DNA of 14,305 bases from Nonlabens sp. (GTDB lineage Bacteria > Bacteroidota > Bacteroidia > Flavobacteriales > Flavobacteriaceae), in assembly GCA_030731685.1 (NCBI GenBank), contig JANQTO010000304.1:1-14305 (forward strand), in the 5' to 3' direction. Shown piece by piece: positions 7,400 through 14,305 of the stretch; the stretch's first letter is position 1, and each line of letters opens with the position of its first letter. Position numbers and translations under genes: made by a program. The notes beneath the pieces are model-generated. The model did no database searches. It was not told the DNA's origin and saw only the letters and a list, made by a program, of their open reading frames with translations.

Positions 7400-8308
7400 G
7401 TGACTAATAATCAAACTACATACAGCGCCCACGGTAAGTTTCTCATTACTGGAGAATATGCGATACTCGCAGGAGTTCCTGGACTTGCGATACCGCTGCG
7501 TTTAGGTCAGCAAATGAGCGTTACACCGCGTGAGGATGCTACTATAAACTGGAAAAGTCACGATGCAGATGGAAGCATTTGGTTCGAAAGCACCTTTTCC
7601 ACAAATTTAGAAAGCGTACCTAAGGATTGTGCAGTAACCACAAAATTGAAACAAATTCTTAAAACTGGTTTGTCTCTAAGTGGTAATAATCATTTTAATT
7701 GTGGTTATGACGTGATAACCACACTCGACTTCCATAGAGCATTTGGTATGGGAACCAGTTCTACGCTCATTGCGATGGTAGCTGCGTGGTTGGAATGTGA
7801 TTCATATGCGTTGCAGTTTGCCTGTTTTGGCGGTAGTGGTTATGATATCGCTTGTGCTACGGCTCACATGCCCATAATCTATACCTTCGACGCTTTAAAG
7901 CCTATTGTCAACTTCGTAGACTTTAAGCCTTCTTTCTCAGACCAGCTTTTTTTTGTGTATCTCAACCGCAAGCAAAACAGTAGGGAATCAATCGCTAGAT
8001 TTGACAAGTCCTTGCTAACCGCAACTGTTGTAGAAGAACTATCTGCAATGCCAGAAGCATTGTTAAAGTCAGCAACAAATTTTGAACAGTTCAAAAGTTT
8101 GCTCACAAGACATGAATCTATCATCGCAGATTTAATATCCTTAGAACCTATACAGCGTAGTTTCCCAGACTTCAATGGAGTTCTTAAGAGCCTAGGTGGC
8201 TGGGGCGGTGATTTTATCCTTGCTGTGGGCAGTGATGCGCCAGCTTATTTCAAATCACATGGTTATGATGTGGTCTTGAGATGGGATGAGGTGATACTAC
8301 AATCATGA
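7400..8308 (+). CDS. GYDIA-type GHMP kinase, probable mevalonate-pathway kinase
   Basis: This 302-residue GHMP-superfamily small-molecule kinase starts with GTG, 5 bases after the HMG-CoA reductase stop. The N-terminus AHGKFLITGEYAIL is the typical substrate-side opening of mevalonate/phosphomevalonate kinases. The ATP-binding motif is FGMGTSST (115-122), a variant of the usual GLGSSA loop. SGYDIA (146-151) is the motif after which this Bacteroidota family is named, and LGGWGGDF (265-272) is the C-terminal glycine motif. Co-transcription with HMG-CoA reductase argues for mevalonate or phosphomevalonate phosphorylation; which of the two cannot be settled by sequence alone. A terminator hairpin follows 33 bases after the stop. 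The superfamily and GYDIA family are clear; the substrate is inference. Confidence 0.88.
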   Translation: MTNNQTTYSAHGKFLITGEYAILAGVPGLAIPLRLGQQMSVTPREDATINWKSHDADGSIWFESTFSTNLESVPKDCAVTTKLKQILKTGLSLSGNNHFNCGYDVITTLDFHRAFGMGTSSTLIAMVAAWLECDSYALQFACFGGSGYDIACATAHMPIIYTFDALKPIVNFVDFKPSFSDQLFFVYLNRKQNSRESIARFDKSLLTATVVEELSAMPEALLKSATNFEQFKSLLTRHESIIADLISLEPIQRSFPDFNGVLKSLGGWGGDFILAVGSDAPAYFKSHGYDVVLRWDEVILQS

Positions 8309-8341
8309 CTAAGCAGCTATAACTATTTACTATAAACAAAG

Positions 8342-8364
8342 AATGCCGCTCATTGAGCGGCATT
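8342..8364 (+). terminator. Rho-independent terminator after the GHMP kinase
   Basis: A 10-bp perfect stem (AATGCCGCTC paired with GAGCGGCATT) with a 3-base ATT loop is followed on the plus strand by TTTATT. It lies between convergent genes, 33 bases after the kinase stop and 22 bases before the stop of the PPIase gene on the minus strand. The minus-strand side is only moderately T-rich, but the hairpin may serve both transcripts. Confidence 0.85.
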
Positions 8365-8386
8365 TTTATTGATAAGCAATAGCAGT

Positions 8387-10510
8387 CTAGTAAAACTTCG
8401 ACCTATTATCTTTAATGTCCATATTCTTCTTCAATGCCTCGATAAGTAAGGAAGTAGACTGGTTTGCAATACGGCTTGCAAGCTCGTTTGCAGTACCTTG
8501 ATAGTTCTTAATATCTGGTGCGTTTTGTATCGCTGTAGTTTTCACTACAAAAACTCCTGTTTCACCAGCAACTGGTTTGGAAGTTTTGTTTAGTTTAAGA
8601 CCAAATGCAGTACCTACAACTCTAGGCTCGTTTCCTGCACCTGCGATTGTTGGGTTTTTACAATTTACAGCAGCAGCTTCTTGAACAGAAACATTGTTTG
8701 CACTTGCAATCGCCTGTAAATCTTTAGACTTGATTTTGTCCATAATCATTTTAGCCTTCTTCTGGTTGCGTAGGATAGGTGTTACGGTAACACTTGCCTC
8801 TTCAACACTCATAAGTCCTTCTTCACTTACCTTCGTAACTTTAGCTACTACATAACCATTAGAAACTTCAAATCTTTTGGTGTCGTTAAGGCTTGTTTCC
8901 TCGTCAAAGGCCCATTTTACAATCGCTCTGTTTTGACCTAAACCTGGTAGGGTTTCGTCTAACGACTTAAGAGACGTTACTGGGGTAGGCGTTACTTCAT
9001 ATTTCTTAGCAACTTCGTCAAACTTCCCTTTTTCAACTGCAGCCTCAAATTTTTGAACTGTGTTGAATAATTGCTTTCCTGTTGCTTTACTAGCCTCAAT
9101 TTTCTTAGCAACAGTAGCAAGTTTAAGAGAATTTGTTGGAGCTTTTGCCTCGTCAATCCTTATGATGTGGTAACCAAAACTAGACTCTGCAATACCTACA
9201 GTACCTTGAGAATTATCAAAAAGGAACTTTGTGAATCCAGGGGCAAAACCACTTGCATTACCTGAGTTTACAACCCATCCTATGTCTTCACCTTTGGCCA
9301 AATCTGTATTTTCAGTAAAGTATGTGAATTGCGTGTCAAATGTGGCTTTGTTTTGTCCTATCACGCCAAGTAAGCTGTCAGCAACCTTCTTAGCTTCTTC
9401 TTTATTTCTGGTAATTGTTGGATTAGCACGTTCTGCACCTGCATAAGCAACAAGAATATGACGGTTTTTAATACTGTCCATAACGACCTTACGGTCTAGT
9501 ACACGTGATGCTTTGTAGTAACCTGCATCTTCATAAGGACCATAAACAGCACCTATTTCTGTATCATTAAGACCTTGTGCACCGTCAGATAATGAACTTA
9601 CTGGAACGTAGTTTGTATTTCCTGCGATGTCTGAATTTTCGTTAGCAAAGCGAGTTGGGTCTGTACTGTTCTTAAGACCTACACGTAACTCATCATTGTT
9701 AGTATTCTTGTTGAACACCTTTGTGTCGTTCATCAGTTTTTCAACACTTGCTTTCAACGCATCCTTATCGCTGTTTGAAGCTTTATCTTCAAAAAGAACA
9801 AATGAAATGTCACGTTGTGCAACTGTTTGATATTGTTCAGGACGATTTTCAATGTATTTTTTTATCTCGTCTTTAGAAACACTCGCTTTATCGTCAGGAA
9901 TTGAAGAGTATGGTATGTTTACATAAGAAAAGTTGCGATTGTCATTTTCTAAACGATATTCTTGCTCACCACTTGCGTTAGTTCCTACAAGTCCAGACTT
10001 TAATAATGTAAAGAATTGCTGTTGTTTTACTGCATTTGCAGCATTTTCAACATCTTGCTGCCACAGTTGGTATCTTGCAGGGTCATTTGTTTTAAGGTCT
10101 TCTATGAACGCGTATAGTTTGCTTTCGGAAAAGTTACCGTTATCGTCTTGGAATTGTGGAACTTGCGCATAACTTGTTTTGATGTAGTTACTTACGGCTT
10201 CGTCAGACACCTGTATTCCAGCAGCATCTACTTGCGCGTTGAGAATGGTGTTTCTAATCTCTTGATTCCATAGAGCTTCTGCAGCTTGCGCTTCGGTCAT
10301 TCCTTGACGATTCTGCATGAAGTTTTGTATTTGTCTGGCAAACGATTCTCTTTTAATCTCGTTGTCACCTATAACACCTACGGTATCAGCACCACCGCCA
10401 GTTAAAGAACCCTGTCTTAAGAGGTCACCTACAATAAAGGCAAAAAGTGCCAATGCAATAATGATAATTAGAAAAATCCCTTTTGATCTAATTTTTGATA
10501 GTATCGCCAT
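8387..10510 (-). CDS. Membrane-anchored PpiD/SurA-like peptidyl-prolyl cis-trans isomerase
   Basis: This 707-residue periplasmic folding factor is anchored by one N-terminal helix (about 11-28, after a short basic cytoplasmic tail), as in PpiD. Residues ~40-200 form a SurA/PpiD-like helical chaperone region. A single parvulin domain spans about 347-455: it opens with RHILVAY and closes with SSFGYHIIRID, and has GEDIGWV in the middle. The remaining ~250 residues continue a chaperone-like helical region. It probably helps exported and outer-membrane proteins fold. It is the last gene of the minus-strand envelope cluster but is separated by a 145-base gap from the CNNM gene, so it may have its own promoter. 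Whether the isomerase domain is active cannot be told. The family call is firm; PpiD versus SurA naming is a matter of convention. Confidence 0.92.
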   Translation of the reverse strand: MAILSKIRSKGIFLIIIIALALFAFIVGDLLRQGSLTGGGADTVGVIGDNEIKRESFARQIQNFMQNRQGMTEAQAAEALWNQEIRNTILNAQVDAAGIQVSDEAVSNYIKTSYAQVPQFQDDNGNFSESKLYAFIEDLKTNDPARYQLWQQDVENAANAVKQQQFFTLLKSGLVGTNASGEQEYRLENDNRNFSYVNIPYSSIPDDKASVSKDEIKKYIENRPEQYQTVAQRDISFVLFEDKASNSDKDALKASVEKLMNDTKVFNKNTNNDELRVGLKNSTDPTRFANENSDIAGNTNYVPVSSLSDGAQGLNDTEIGAVYGPYEDAGYYKASRVLDRKVVMDSIKNRHILVAYAGAERANPTITRNKEEAKKVADSLLGVIGQNKATFDTQFTYFTENTDLAKGEDIGWVVNSGNASGFAPGFTKFLFDNSQGTVGIAESSFGYHIIRIDEAKAPTNSLKLATVAKKIEASKATGKQLFNTVQKFEAAVEKGKFDEVAKKYEVTPTPVTSLKSLDETLPGLGQNRAIVKWAFDEETSLNDTKRFEVSNGYVVAKVTKVSEEGLMSVEEASVTVTPILRNQKKAKMIMDKIKSKDLQAIASANNVSVQEAAAVNCKNPTIAGAGNEPRVVGTAFGLKLNKTSKPVAGETGVFVVKTTAIQNAPDIKNYQGTANELASRIANQSTSLLIEALKKNMDIKDNRSKFY

Positions 10511-10581
10511 CTTCGTATTTAATTTTGTTTTTAATAGTGGGCGAAAATAAGGTATTCCCTTAAATAATTAAAGGAACTAGG

Positions 10582-10604
10582 GTTGTTTGTGCACAGTTGT
10601 TTGT
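10582..10604. repeat. 9-bp direct repeat upstream of the PPIase gene
   Basis: GTTGTTTGT occurs twice (10582-10590 and 10596-10604), 14 bases apart from start to start, separated by GCACA. It lies about 72-94 bases before the PPIase ATG. The spacing is compatible with a two-site regulator or with a chance AT-rich duplication. Confidence 0.4.
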
Positions 10605-10612
10605 AAAGATTC

Positions 10613-10628
10613 CGCTTTCGCGAAAGCG
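10613..10628. repeat. Iterated palindrome copy 3 (perfect), intergenic
   Basis: An exact CGCTTTCGCGAAAGCG lies between the CNNM stop (10656) and the PPIase start (10510). It has no loop and no T-tract after it on the minus strand, so it is a poor terminator. This is the only non-coding copy in the window. Confidence 0.93.
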
Positions 10629-10655
10629 AACTCGTTAAAGCCTTTCTAGAATTAG

Positions 10656-11918
10656 TTATTCCTCTGGTTTTATCTTAAGATGTACTAGGTCTATTTTATT
10701 GTAGGACGTTTCAAGGATAGTAAACGTATAGTTCTCAATGTCAACAGTATCGCCTTCTTCTGGTATGTCCTCGGTCTCAAAAACGATAAGGCCACCTAGG
10801 GTTTCATAGTTTTCGCTTTCGGGAAGGTCGAGTTTGTATTTTTCGTTGAGTGTGTCTACTTCTAGACGAGCACTTAACTTGTATTCGTTTTCGTTTATCT
10901 GTGTATCGATGAGCTCGTCTGAATCGTGTTCGTCTTCTATCTCGCCAAAAAGTTCTTCTACAATATCCTCAATAGTTATAAGGCCAGAGGTGCCGCCATA
11001 CTCATCTAGCACTATGGCAACACTCTTGCGGCGTTTCATTAGTACATTGAGAACATCTTTTGCTAGCATGGTTTCAGGAACGTTTATAACGTTTCTTTTT
11101 ATGGCTTTTATATTCTCAGGGTTTGTGAATAGGTCAAAACTATGCACATAACCGGTAATGTCGTCTATGGTGTCGTTGTGAATGAGTATTTTAGAAAGAC
11201 CTGTGCTTATGAATTTTTTGTTAAGTTCACGCACATCTGCATCTTCTCTCATGGCTATGAGTTCTATTCTTGGAACCATAACCTCGCGTGCTTTAACCTC
11301 ACCGAAGTCTAATGCATTTTGAAAAATTTGTATTTCTGTGTCTAGGTCTTCGTGTTCTTGGGCACTTTCCATTTGCTCGGTAATGTAATTACCCAGTTCT
11401 AGTTTCGAAAAAGAAAGCTGTATCTGGTCGCCGTCTGTCTTGAAAAAGGTTTTGAGAAAAAAGTCAGATATTTTTATACAAAACCAGGATATAGGCCAAA
11501 ATATGAGATAAAATAAGTAAGCAGGAATTGCAAAAAACTTAAGAAGCTCGTTTGCATAAATTTGGAAGAAAACTTTAGGTAGAAACTCGGCAGTCAATAA
11601 TATGATTATGGTAGAAATGACTGTTTGGGTAAGAAGTCCAGCGCCTAGTGATGGAAATAAATTTGTCAATGCGCTAGTCAGTAAATCGCCCATAACAAAG
11701 CCGTAGACAACCAGCGCAATGCTGTTACCTATAAGCATAGTGATGATATATTTAGACGGCTGTGCTGTAAGATTGCTAAGCACACGGCCGATAAGGTTTT
11801 CCTGACGTTTCTCTAATTCTATGTGAATTTTATTTGAAGAGACATAGGCTATTTCCATGCCTGAAAAGAATGCACTAAGCACAAGCATAGAAATAATAAT
11901 GGCGATCGAAACGATCAT
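10656..11918 (-). CDS. CNNM/CorC-type transmembrane CBS-domain protein (hemolysin family)
   Basis: This 420-residue inner-membrane protein has the CNNM (DUF21) - CBS pair - CorC/HlyC arrangement. Residues ~1-155 are hydrophobic with several helices and begin with a segment ending in AFFSGMEIA, typical of CNNM proteins. Two CBS repeats follow (~214-270 and ~278-333), the second with [19 protein letters not shown] transporter-associated C-terminal domain covers ~340-418. The family is linked to Mg2+ or Co2+ efflux and homeostasis; the 'hemolysin' name is historical. The related flavobacterial gliding protein GldE has the same architecture, and I cannot exclude it, though the neighbours here are LptC-type envelope genes rather than gliding genes. 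It starts 6 bases after the 62-residue membrane protein, so it is probably translated from the same mRNA. Confidence 0.93.
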   Translation of the reverse strand: MIVSIAIIISMLVLSAFFSGMEIAYVSSNKIHIELEKRQENLIGRVLSNLTAQPSKYIITMLIGNSIALVVYGFVMGDLLTSALTNLFPSLGAGLLTQTVISTIIILLTAEFLPKVFFQIYANELLKFFAIPAYLFYLIFWPISWFCIKISDFFLKTFFKTDGDQIQLSFSKLELGNYITEQMESAQEHEDLDTEIQIFQNALDFGEVKAREVMVPRIELIAMREDADVRELNKKFISTGLSKILIHNDTIDDITGYVHSFDLFTNPENIKAIKRNVINVPETMLAKDVLNVLMKRRKSVAIVLDEYGGTSGLITIEDIVEELFGEIEDEHDSDELIDTQINENEYKLSARLEVDTLNEKYKLDLPESENYETLGGLIVFETEDIPEEGDTVDIENYTFTILETSYNKIDLVHLKIKPEE

Positions 11919-11924
11919 AAGTGG

Positions 11925-12113
11925 TTATTTTTTATTCTCAAATTTACGACTAAAATGACGCTTGAAAAAGAACATAAAGATAGCGACTGCTGCCATCGCA
12001 AACATCATATAGGCTCTATTTGCATTGTTGCTGTATTCTAAAATACCGCTCACTATAAACAATATGGCAAATGCTAGGTAGGCAAACTGAAAGTACTTAT
12101 AAAATTTATTCAT
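11925..12113 (-). CDS. Small two-helix membrane protein of unknown function
   Basis: This 62-residue protein has two predicted transmembrane segments (about 8-25 and 34-51) joined by a short polar turn, and a very basic C-terminal tail (KRHFSRKFENKK). Its ATG overlaps the stop codon of lptC by one base (TAATG), and the CNNM gene starts 6 bases after its stop. This tight packing makes it a genuine operon member rather than a chance frame. I do not recognise a named family. By the positive-inside rule both ends are probably cytoplasmic. A role linked to LptC or the CNNM protein is only inferred from position. Confidence 0.82.
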   Translation of the reverse strand: MNKFYKYFQFAYLAFAILFIVSGILEYSNNANRAYMMFAMAAVAIFMFFFKRHFSRKFENKK

Positions 12114-12679
12114 TATTCTTGTTTTACTTTGTAAGAGTCATACGTGTCACGGGCACGTACTTGTTTGAAATTCTGGTCAGCATCTAGACGTTGTCTAGTG
12201 GTTATCGAACCATTGGGAAACGTTACGGTAGATTTAGATTCTGTAAAAAGCCACTCTGCCTTTTGGTCCCAGTATAGCTGGTCTCCCGTAAAAGTAGTGC
12301 CATCGTCGCCCACTATTTTTACATTACCTCGTAGGTCTACAAGCTTGGTTTTACCATACATGATACCTGTGTCTGAGGTTATGACCGTGATTTTTGTACT
12401 GTCCTGCGGGCTGTTGTACACTTCTACGCGCACGCCATCAGGAAACTCAGTATATGGATAACGGTCGTTAGAAAAATCAAGCATTTTTTTACCACTTATG
12501 ATAACCTTTAAGCGGCCACTATCTGTATGTTTAAGTAGTAGGTTTTTTACTTCACCAAGAGGTTCGTTTGACGAGATACTCATTTTGCGCACTTCGTCCA
12601 GGTTATCATTACACGCAAAAAGACAAATCACGGCAAGTGCCGTGATTGTCATTTTAAGTATGTATAAACCTTTTTTCAA
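12113..12679 (-). CDS. lptC: LPS export ABC transporter periplasmic lipoprotein LptC
   Basis: LptC forms part of the bridge that carries lipopolysaccharide from the LptBFG pump towards the outer membrane. Started at TTG 12679 the product is 188 residues and begins MKKGLYILK, followed by a hydrophobic stretch ending in the lipobox LFAC (Cys23), a textbook lipoprotein signal. The frame is open to an ATG at 12718, but that start would add 13 residues and overlap the previous gene by 34 bases; an ATG at 12652 would lack the basic n-region. The mature part has repeated short beta segments of the LptC/OstA type: DTGIMYGKTKLVDLRGNV, then FTGDQLYWD, then an ending with TTRQRLDADQNF. It lies 5 bases after the TPR-like gene and overlaps the next gene by one base. 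The identification rests on lipobox, beta pattern and neighbourhood; the start choice is inferred. Confidence 0.87.
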   Translation of the reverse strand: MKKGLYILKMTITALAVICLFACNDNLDEVRKMSISSNEPLGEVKNLLLKHTDSGRLKVIISGKKMLDFSNDRYPYTEFPDGVRVEVYNSPQDSTKITVITSDTGIMYGKTKLVDLRGNVKIVGDDGTTFTGDQLYWDQKAEWLFTESKSTVTFPNGSITTRQRLDADQNFKQVRARDTYDSYKVKQE

Positions 12680-12684
12680 AGTGA

Positions 12685-14046
12685 TTAAGGTAGGGTTACA
12701 GATTCTCCAATCCAACAACCAATTCTGATACTCTGACCAGATTTATATGTGCTGCTACTGAAGACTTCTTGTTTTTGAGGAGATCTTGCTCTATAATTTG
12801 CGGCATACTGGTTTGCACTACTACGTATAGAACCATCAATACTCGCAGCTTTTTCTGCCCAACGTGCAGCAATTGCATAAACGGCTTTCTGTGACATAAT
12901 GTCGCCACCACAGCTCTGTGCACTCGAGGCTATCATGTTTGCTATTTTCAAATAAGCTACACCGTAAGAAGGTCTTGCACGAACAGCAGCAAGGTATTCA
13001 CCTTTAGCCTGTCCATACTGCCCGCTATTTTTAAGAGCATTTCCTTTTTCGTAGTGAATCTTAGCTTCTAAATCTTTATTAACTCCTAGTGATAAGGCTT
13101 GGTCCCAATATTTGAATTTTTCAGAGCTAGTCTTTGCAATGACACCTAAACCGTATGCAGTTCTTGCACTTGGGTTAATATCATGTAACGCTTTAACCGA
13201 TTTCAAATATATAGGTGCGTCAGTACAATCTTTAGCACCTAGTCTGTTTAGCACACTAGAAAGCCAGTCTTCGTCTGTCTTGTTTGCATCAAATTCGGCT
13301 TCGTAAAGTGGAACTAGATAGTCGCAACCAGCCAGTTTACCTATAGTAGCGGTAAGACTACCAGCAACTATGTCATAATTAGACAAGTTGATTTTTTGGT
13401 TCTCAAGATTTTGCTTTTCAAGGTCAGTGATGGTTCCAGCTTCCATTTTGTCACCTAGTTCATCCACCATTGCAGAGCGTGTATCAAGTTCAACGTTTAT
13501 TTTGTCAGAAAGTGCATCGTAAATCGTGAACAGTGCTTTAAGGTCCATATTACCAGCATCAAATTCTGCTTTTGCAAGAGAAAAATACGTAATTATACCG
13601 TTAGGGTCTGTAAAATTGTCTGGGTCAGATTTGAATATTGCATCAAAGCGGTTGAACTGCTCTGCGTTTGTACCCATTTTGTATTTGAACAAAGTACGAG
13701 CTATTTCAACTTTTTTTCTGGTTACATCTACCTTAGATGGGTATTTGTCTATTTGGGCTTGAAGCATGTCAACAAGTCCTTGTACGTTTTGTTTTTCGTC
13801 ACCTATTTTATTTTCTAATCTATCTTCATAGATAATTGCCCCATATTGATAGATAGCTGCGCTCGCATCTGGACATTTTTGTACAAGTGGACCTAGTTGA
13901 TTGTAAGCCTCGTCGTAGTTTCTTGCTTTTGCGTTTTCAGCATATATTTGTAACATCACGGTACATTCTTCTGACAGTTGCGCTTTCGCGAAAGCGAAAC
14001 TACCTAAAAGGGCTACAGTTGCTAAAAGAGTTTTATTAAGTTTCAT
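12685..14046 (-). CDS. Secreted TPR-like repeat protein in the LptC cluster
   Basis: This 453-residue exported protein is built mostly of alpha helices. Residues 1-22 form a signal peptide with cleavage expected after AKA, before Q23; that cleavage region is encoded by an iterated palindrome. TPR-like helix pairs are clearest at ~325-372, where GNALKNSGQYGQAKGEYLAA is followed by PSYGVAYLKIA; weaker repeats appear near 40-75 and 295-320. Five or more cysteines in the mature part could form disulfides in the periplasm. It sits between a beta-barrel-like outer-membrane protein gene (22 bases upstream) and lptC (5 bases downstream), which suggests an envelope scaffold role. I know no specific name. 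The TPR assignment is by pattern, not by a profile search. Confidence 0.85.
   Translation of the reverse strand: MKLNKTLLATVALLGSFAFAKAQLSEECTVMLQIYAENAKARNYDEAYNQLGPLVQKCPDASAAIYQYGAIIYEDRLENKIGDEKQNVQGLVDMLQAQIDKYPSKVDVTRKKVEIARTLFKYKMGTNAEQFNRFDAIFKSDPDNFTDPNGIITYFSLAKAEFDAGNMDLKALFTIYDALSDKINVELDTRSAMVDELGDKMEAGTITDLEKQNLENQKINLSNYDIVAGSLTATIGKLAGCDYLVPLYEAEFDANKTDEDWLSSVLNRLGAKDCTDAPIYLKSVKALHDINPSARTAYGLGVIAKTSSEKFKYWDQALSLGVNKDLEAKIHYEKGNALKNSGQYGQAKGEYLAAVRARPSYGVAYLKIANMIASSAQSCGGDIMSQKAVYAIAARWAEKAASIDGSIRSSANQYAANYRARSPQKQEVFSSSTYKSGQSIRIGCWIGESVTLP
13981..13996. repeat. Iterated palindrome copy 4 (perfect), in the signal peptide of the TPR-like protein
   Basis: An exact CGCTTTCGCGAAAGCG encodes the AFAKA part of SFAFAKAQ in the same frame as the HMG-CoA reductase copy. 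The AKA it encodes supplies the signal-peptidase recognition residues. Confidence 0.93.
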
Positions 14047-14068
14047 AGTGGTAATCTTTAATGCGTTT

Positions 14069-14305
14069 TTAATAATATTTACGTGGTGTAAACCACTTGT
14101 CGTTTAATGATAATCCTATAGAAAGGCTAAAAAAGTTTTCTTTTATTAATCCTCCAGAGGTAGTTCCACGTTGACCATATTCAAGACCAATATTTGCGTT
14201 TGAAAAACCAGAGCGCGATCCTATAGGCAGTCCCATTCCAAAAGACATGCCAAACTCTGTTATGGATTCATTTTCGAGCATGAGGCCGGTTTGTTCATAA
14301 CGCAT
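14069..14305 (-). CDS. C-terminal end of an outer-membrane beta-barrel-like protein, cut by window edge
   Basis: Seventy-eight residues are visible. The pattern of alternating polar and hydrophobic residues, with glycines and aromatics in short strands (FGMSFGMGLPIG, ANIGLEYGQRG, FFSLSIGLSLND), fits the last strands of an outer-membrane beta-barrel. The frame reaches the window edge with a Met at its first visible codon, which is probably internal, so the gene very likely extends beyond 14305. The sequence ends with KWFTPRKYY, aromatic as in many barrel C-termini. It stops 22 bases before the TPR-like gene and is probably the upstream member of the same operon. I cannot name the family from this fragment. 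Confidence 0.72.
   Translation of the reverse strand: MRYEQTGLMLENESITEFGMSFGMGLPIGSRSGFSNANIGLEYGQRGTTSGGLIKENFFSLSIGLSLNDKWFTPRKYY

Noticed and set aside
7879..8175. 98-codon open frame on the minus strand opposite the GHMP kinase
   Set aside because: Shadow of the kinase reading frame; the kinase motifs on the plus strand are intact.
10542..10549. TATTTTCG on the minus strand as promoter box of the PPIase gene
   Set aside because: One mismatch to TAnnTTTG and no TTG at the right distance; too weak to call in AT-rich DNA.
10613..10628. Intergenic palindrome as the terminator of the CNNM transcript
   Set aside because: A palindrome with no loop can keep at most about 6 pairs, and no run of Ts follows on the minus strand; identical copies inside genes argue for another role.
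10810..10826. CGCTTTCGGGAAGG-like stretch as a decayed palindrome copy
   Set aside because: Too many mismatches in the right arm to separate it from chance.
10834..11151. Serine-rich 105-codon open frame on the plus strand
   Set aside because: It is the mirror of the acidic and CBS-coding part of the CNNM gene; the serine runs come from Glu/Asp codons read backwards.
12144..12461. 105-codon open frame on the plus strand opposite lptC
   Set aside because: No homology that I recognise, no start context, and fully covered by lptC on the other strand.

Overview
The window reads as ordinary, gene-dense chromosome of a marine-type member of the Flavobacteriaceae (Bacteroidota). The evidence is AT-rich DNA, promoter-like motifs of the Bacteroidota type (TTG ... 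TAnnTTTG), little Shine-Dalgarno sequence before starts, a mevalonate-pathway pair containing a GHMP kinase of the 'GYDIA' type, a dipeptidyl-peptidase IV/POT transporter pair, and a Bacteroidota-style envelope cluster with LptC. The genus cannot be fixed from sequence alone; something close to Dokdonia/Krokinobacter is a guess. I see no RNA genes, CRISPR array, insertion sequence, prophage or origin, and no gene-free stretch longer than about 150 bases.

Layout, left to right. Bases 3-1406 (+) hold the C-terminal part of a ComEC/Rec2 DNA-uptake channel whose start lies before the window. After a short spacer with two decayed heptamer repeats comes a convergent gene for a secreted thioredoxin-like protein (1552-2079, -). 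Next, reading leftward, is a two-gene unit: a secreted dipeptidyl-peptidase IV family S9 protease (3780-5933) followed 26 bases later by a POT-family peptide/proton symporter (2158-3753), closed by a strong terminator. A divergent intergenic region with promoter candidates on both strands separates it from a rightward two-gene unit: HMG-CoA reductase (6081-7394) and a GYDIA-type GHMP kinase (7400-8308), also closed by a clear hairpin terminator.

The right part (8387-14305) is entirely on the minus strand and looks like an envelope-biogenesis cluster. In transcription order it is: the end of an outer-membrane beta-barrel-like protein, a secreted TPR-like repeat protein, the lipoprotein LptC, a 62-residue two-helix membrane protein, a CNNM/CorC-type CBS protein, and after a 145-base gap a PpiD/SurA-like membrane-anchored peptidyl-prolyl isomerase. 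The first five are packed with gaps of 22, 5, -1 and 6 bases, so they are probably co-transcribed.

The most striking non-gene signal is a perfect 16-bp palindrome, CGCTTTCGCGAAAGCG. It occurs three times exactly and once with a single end mismatch in 14.3 kb. Three of the four copies lie inside genes, and one forms the cleavage end of a signal peptide. This resembles a highly iterated palindrome of the kind known from cyanobacteria (HIP1), and its role here is unknown to me.
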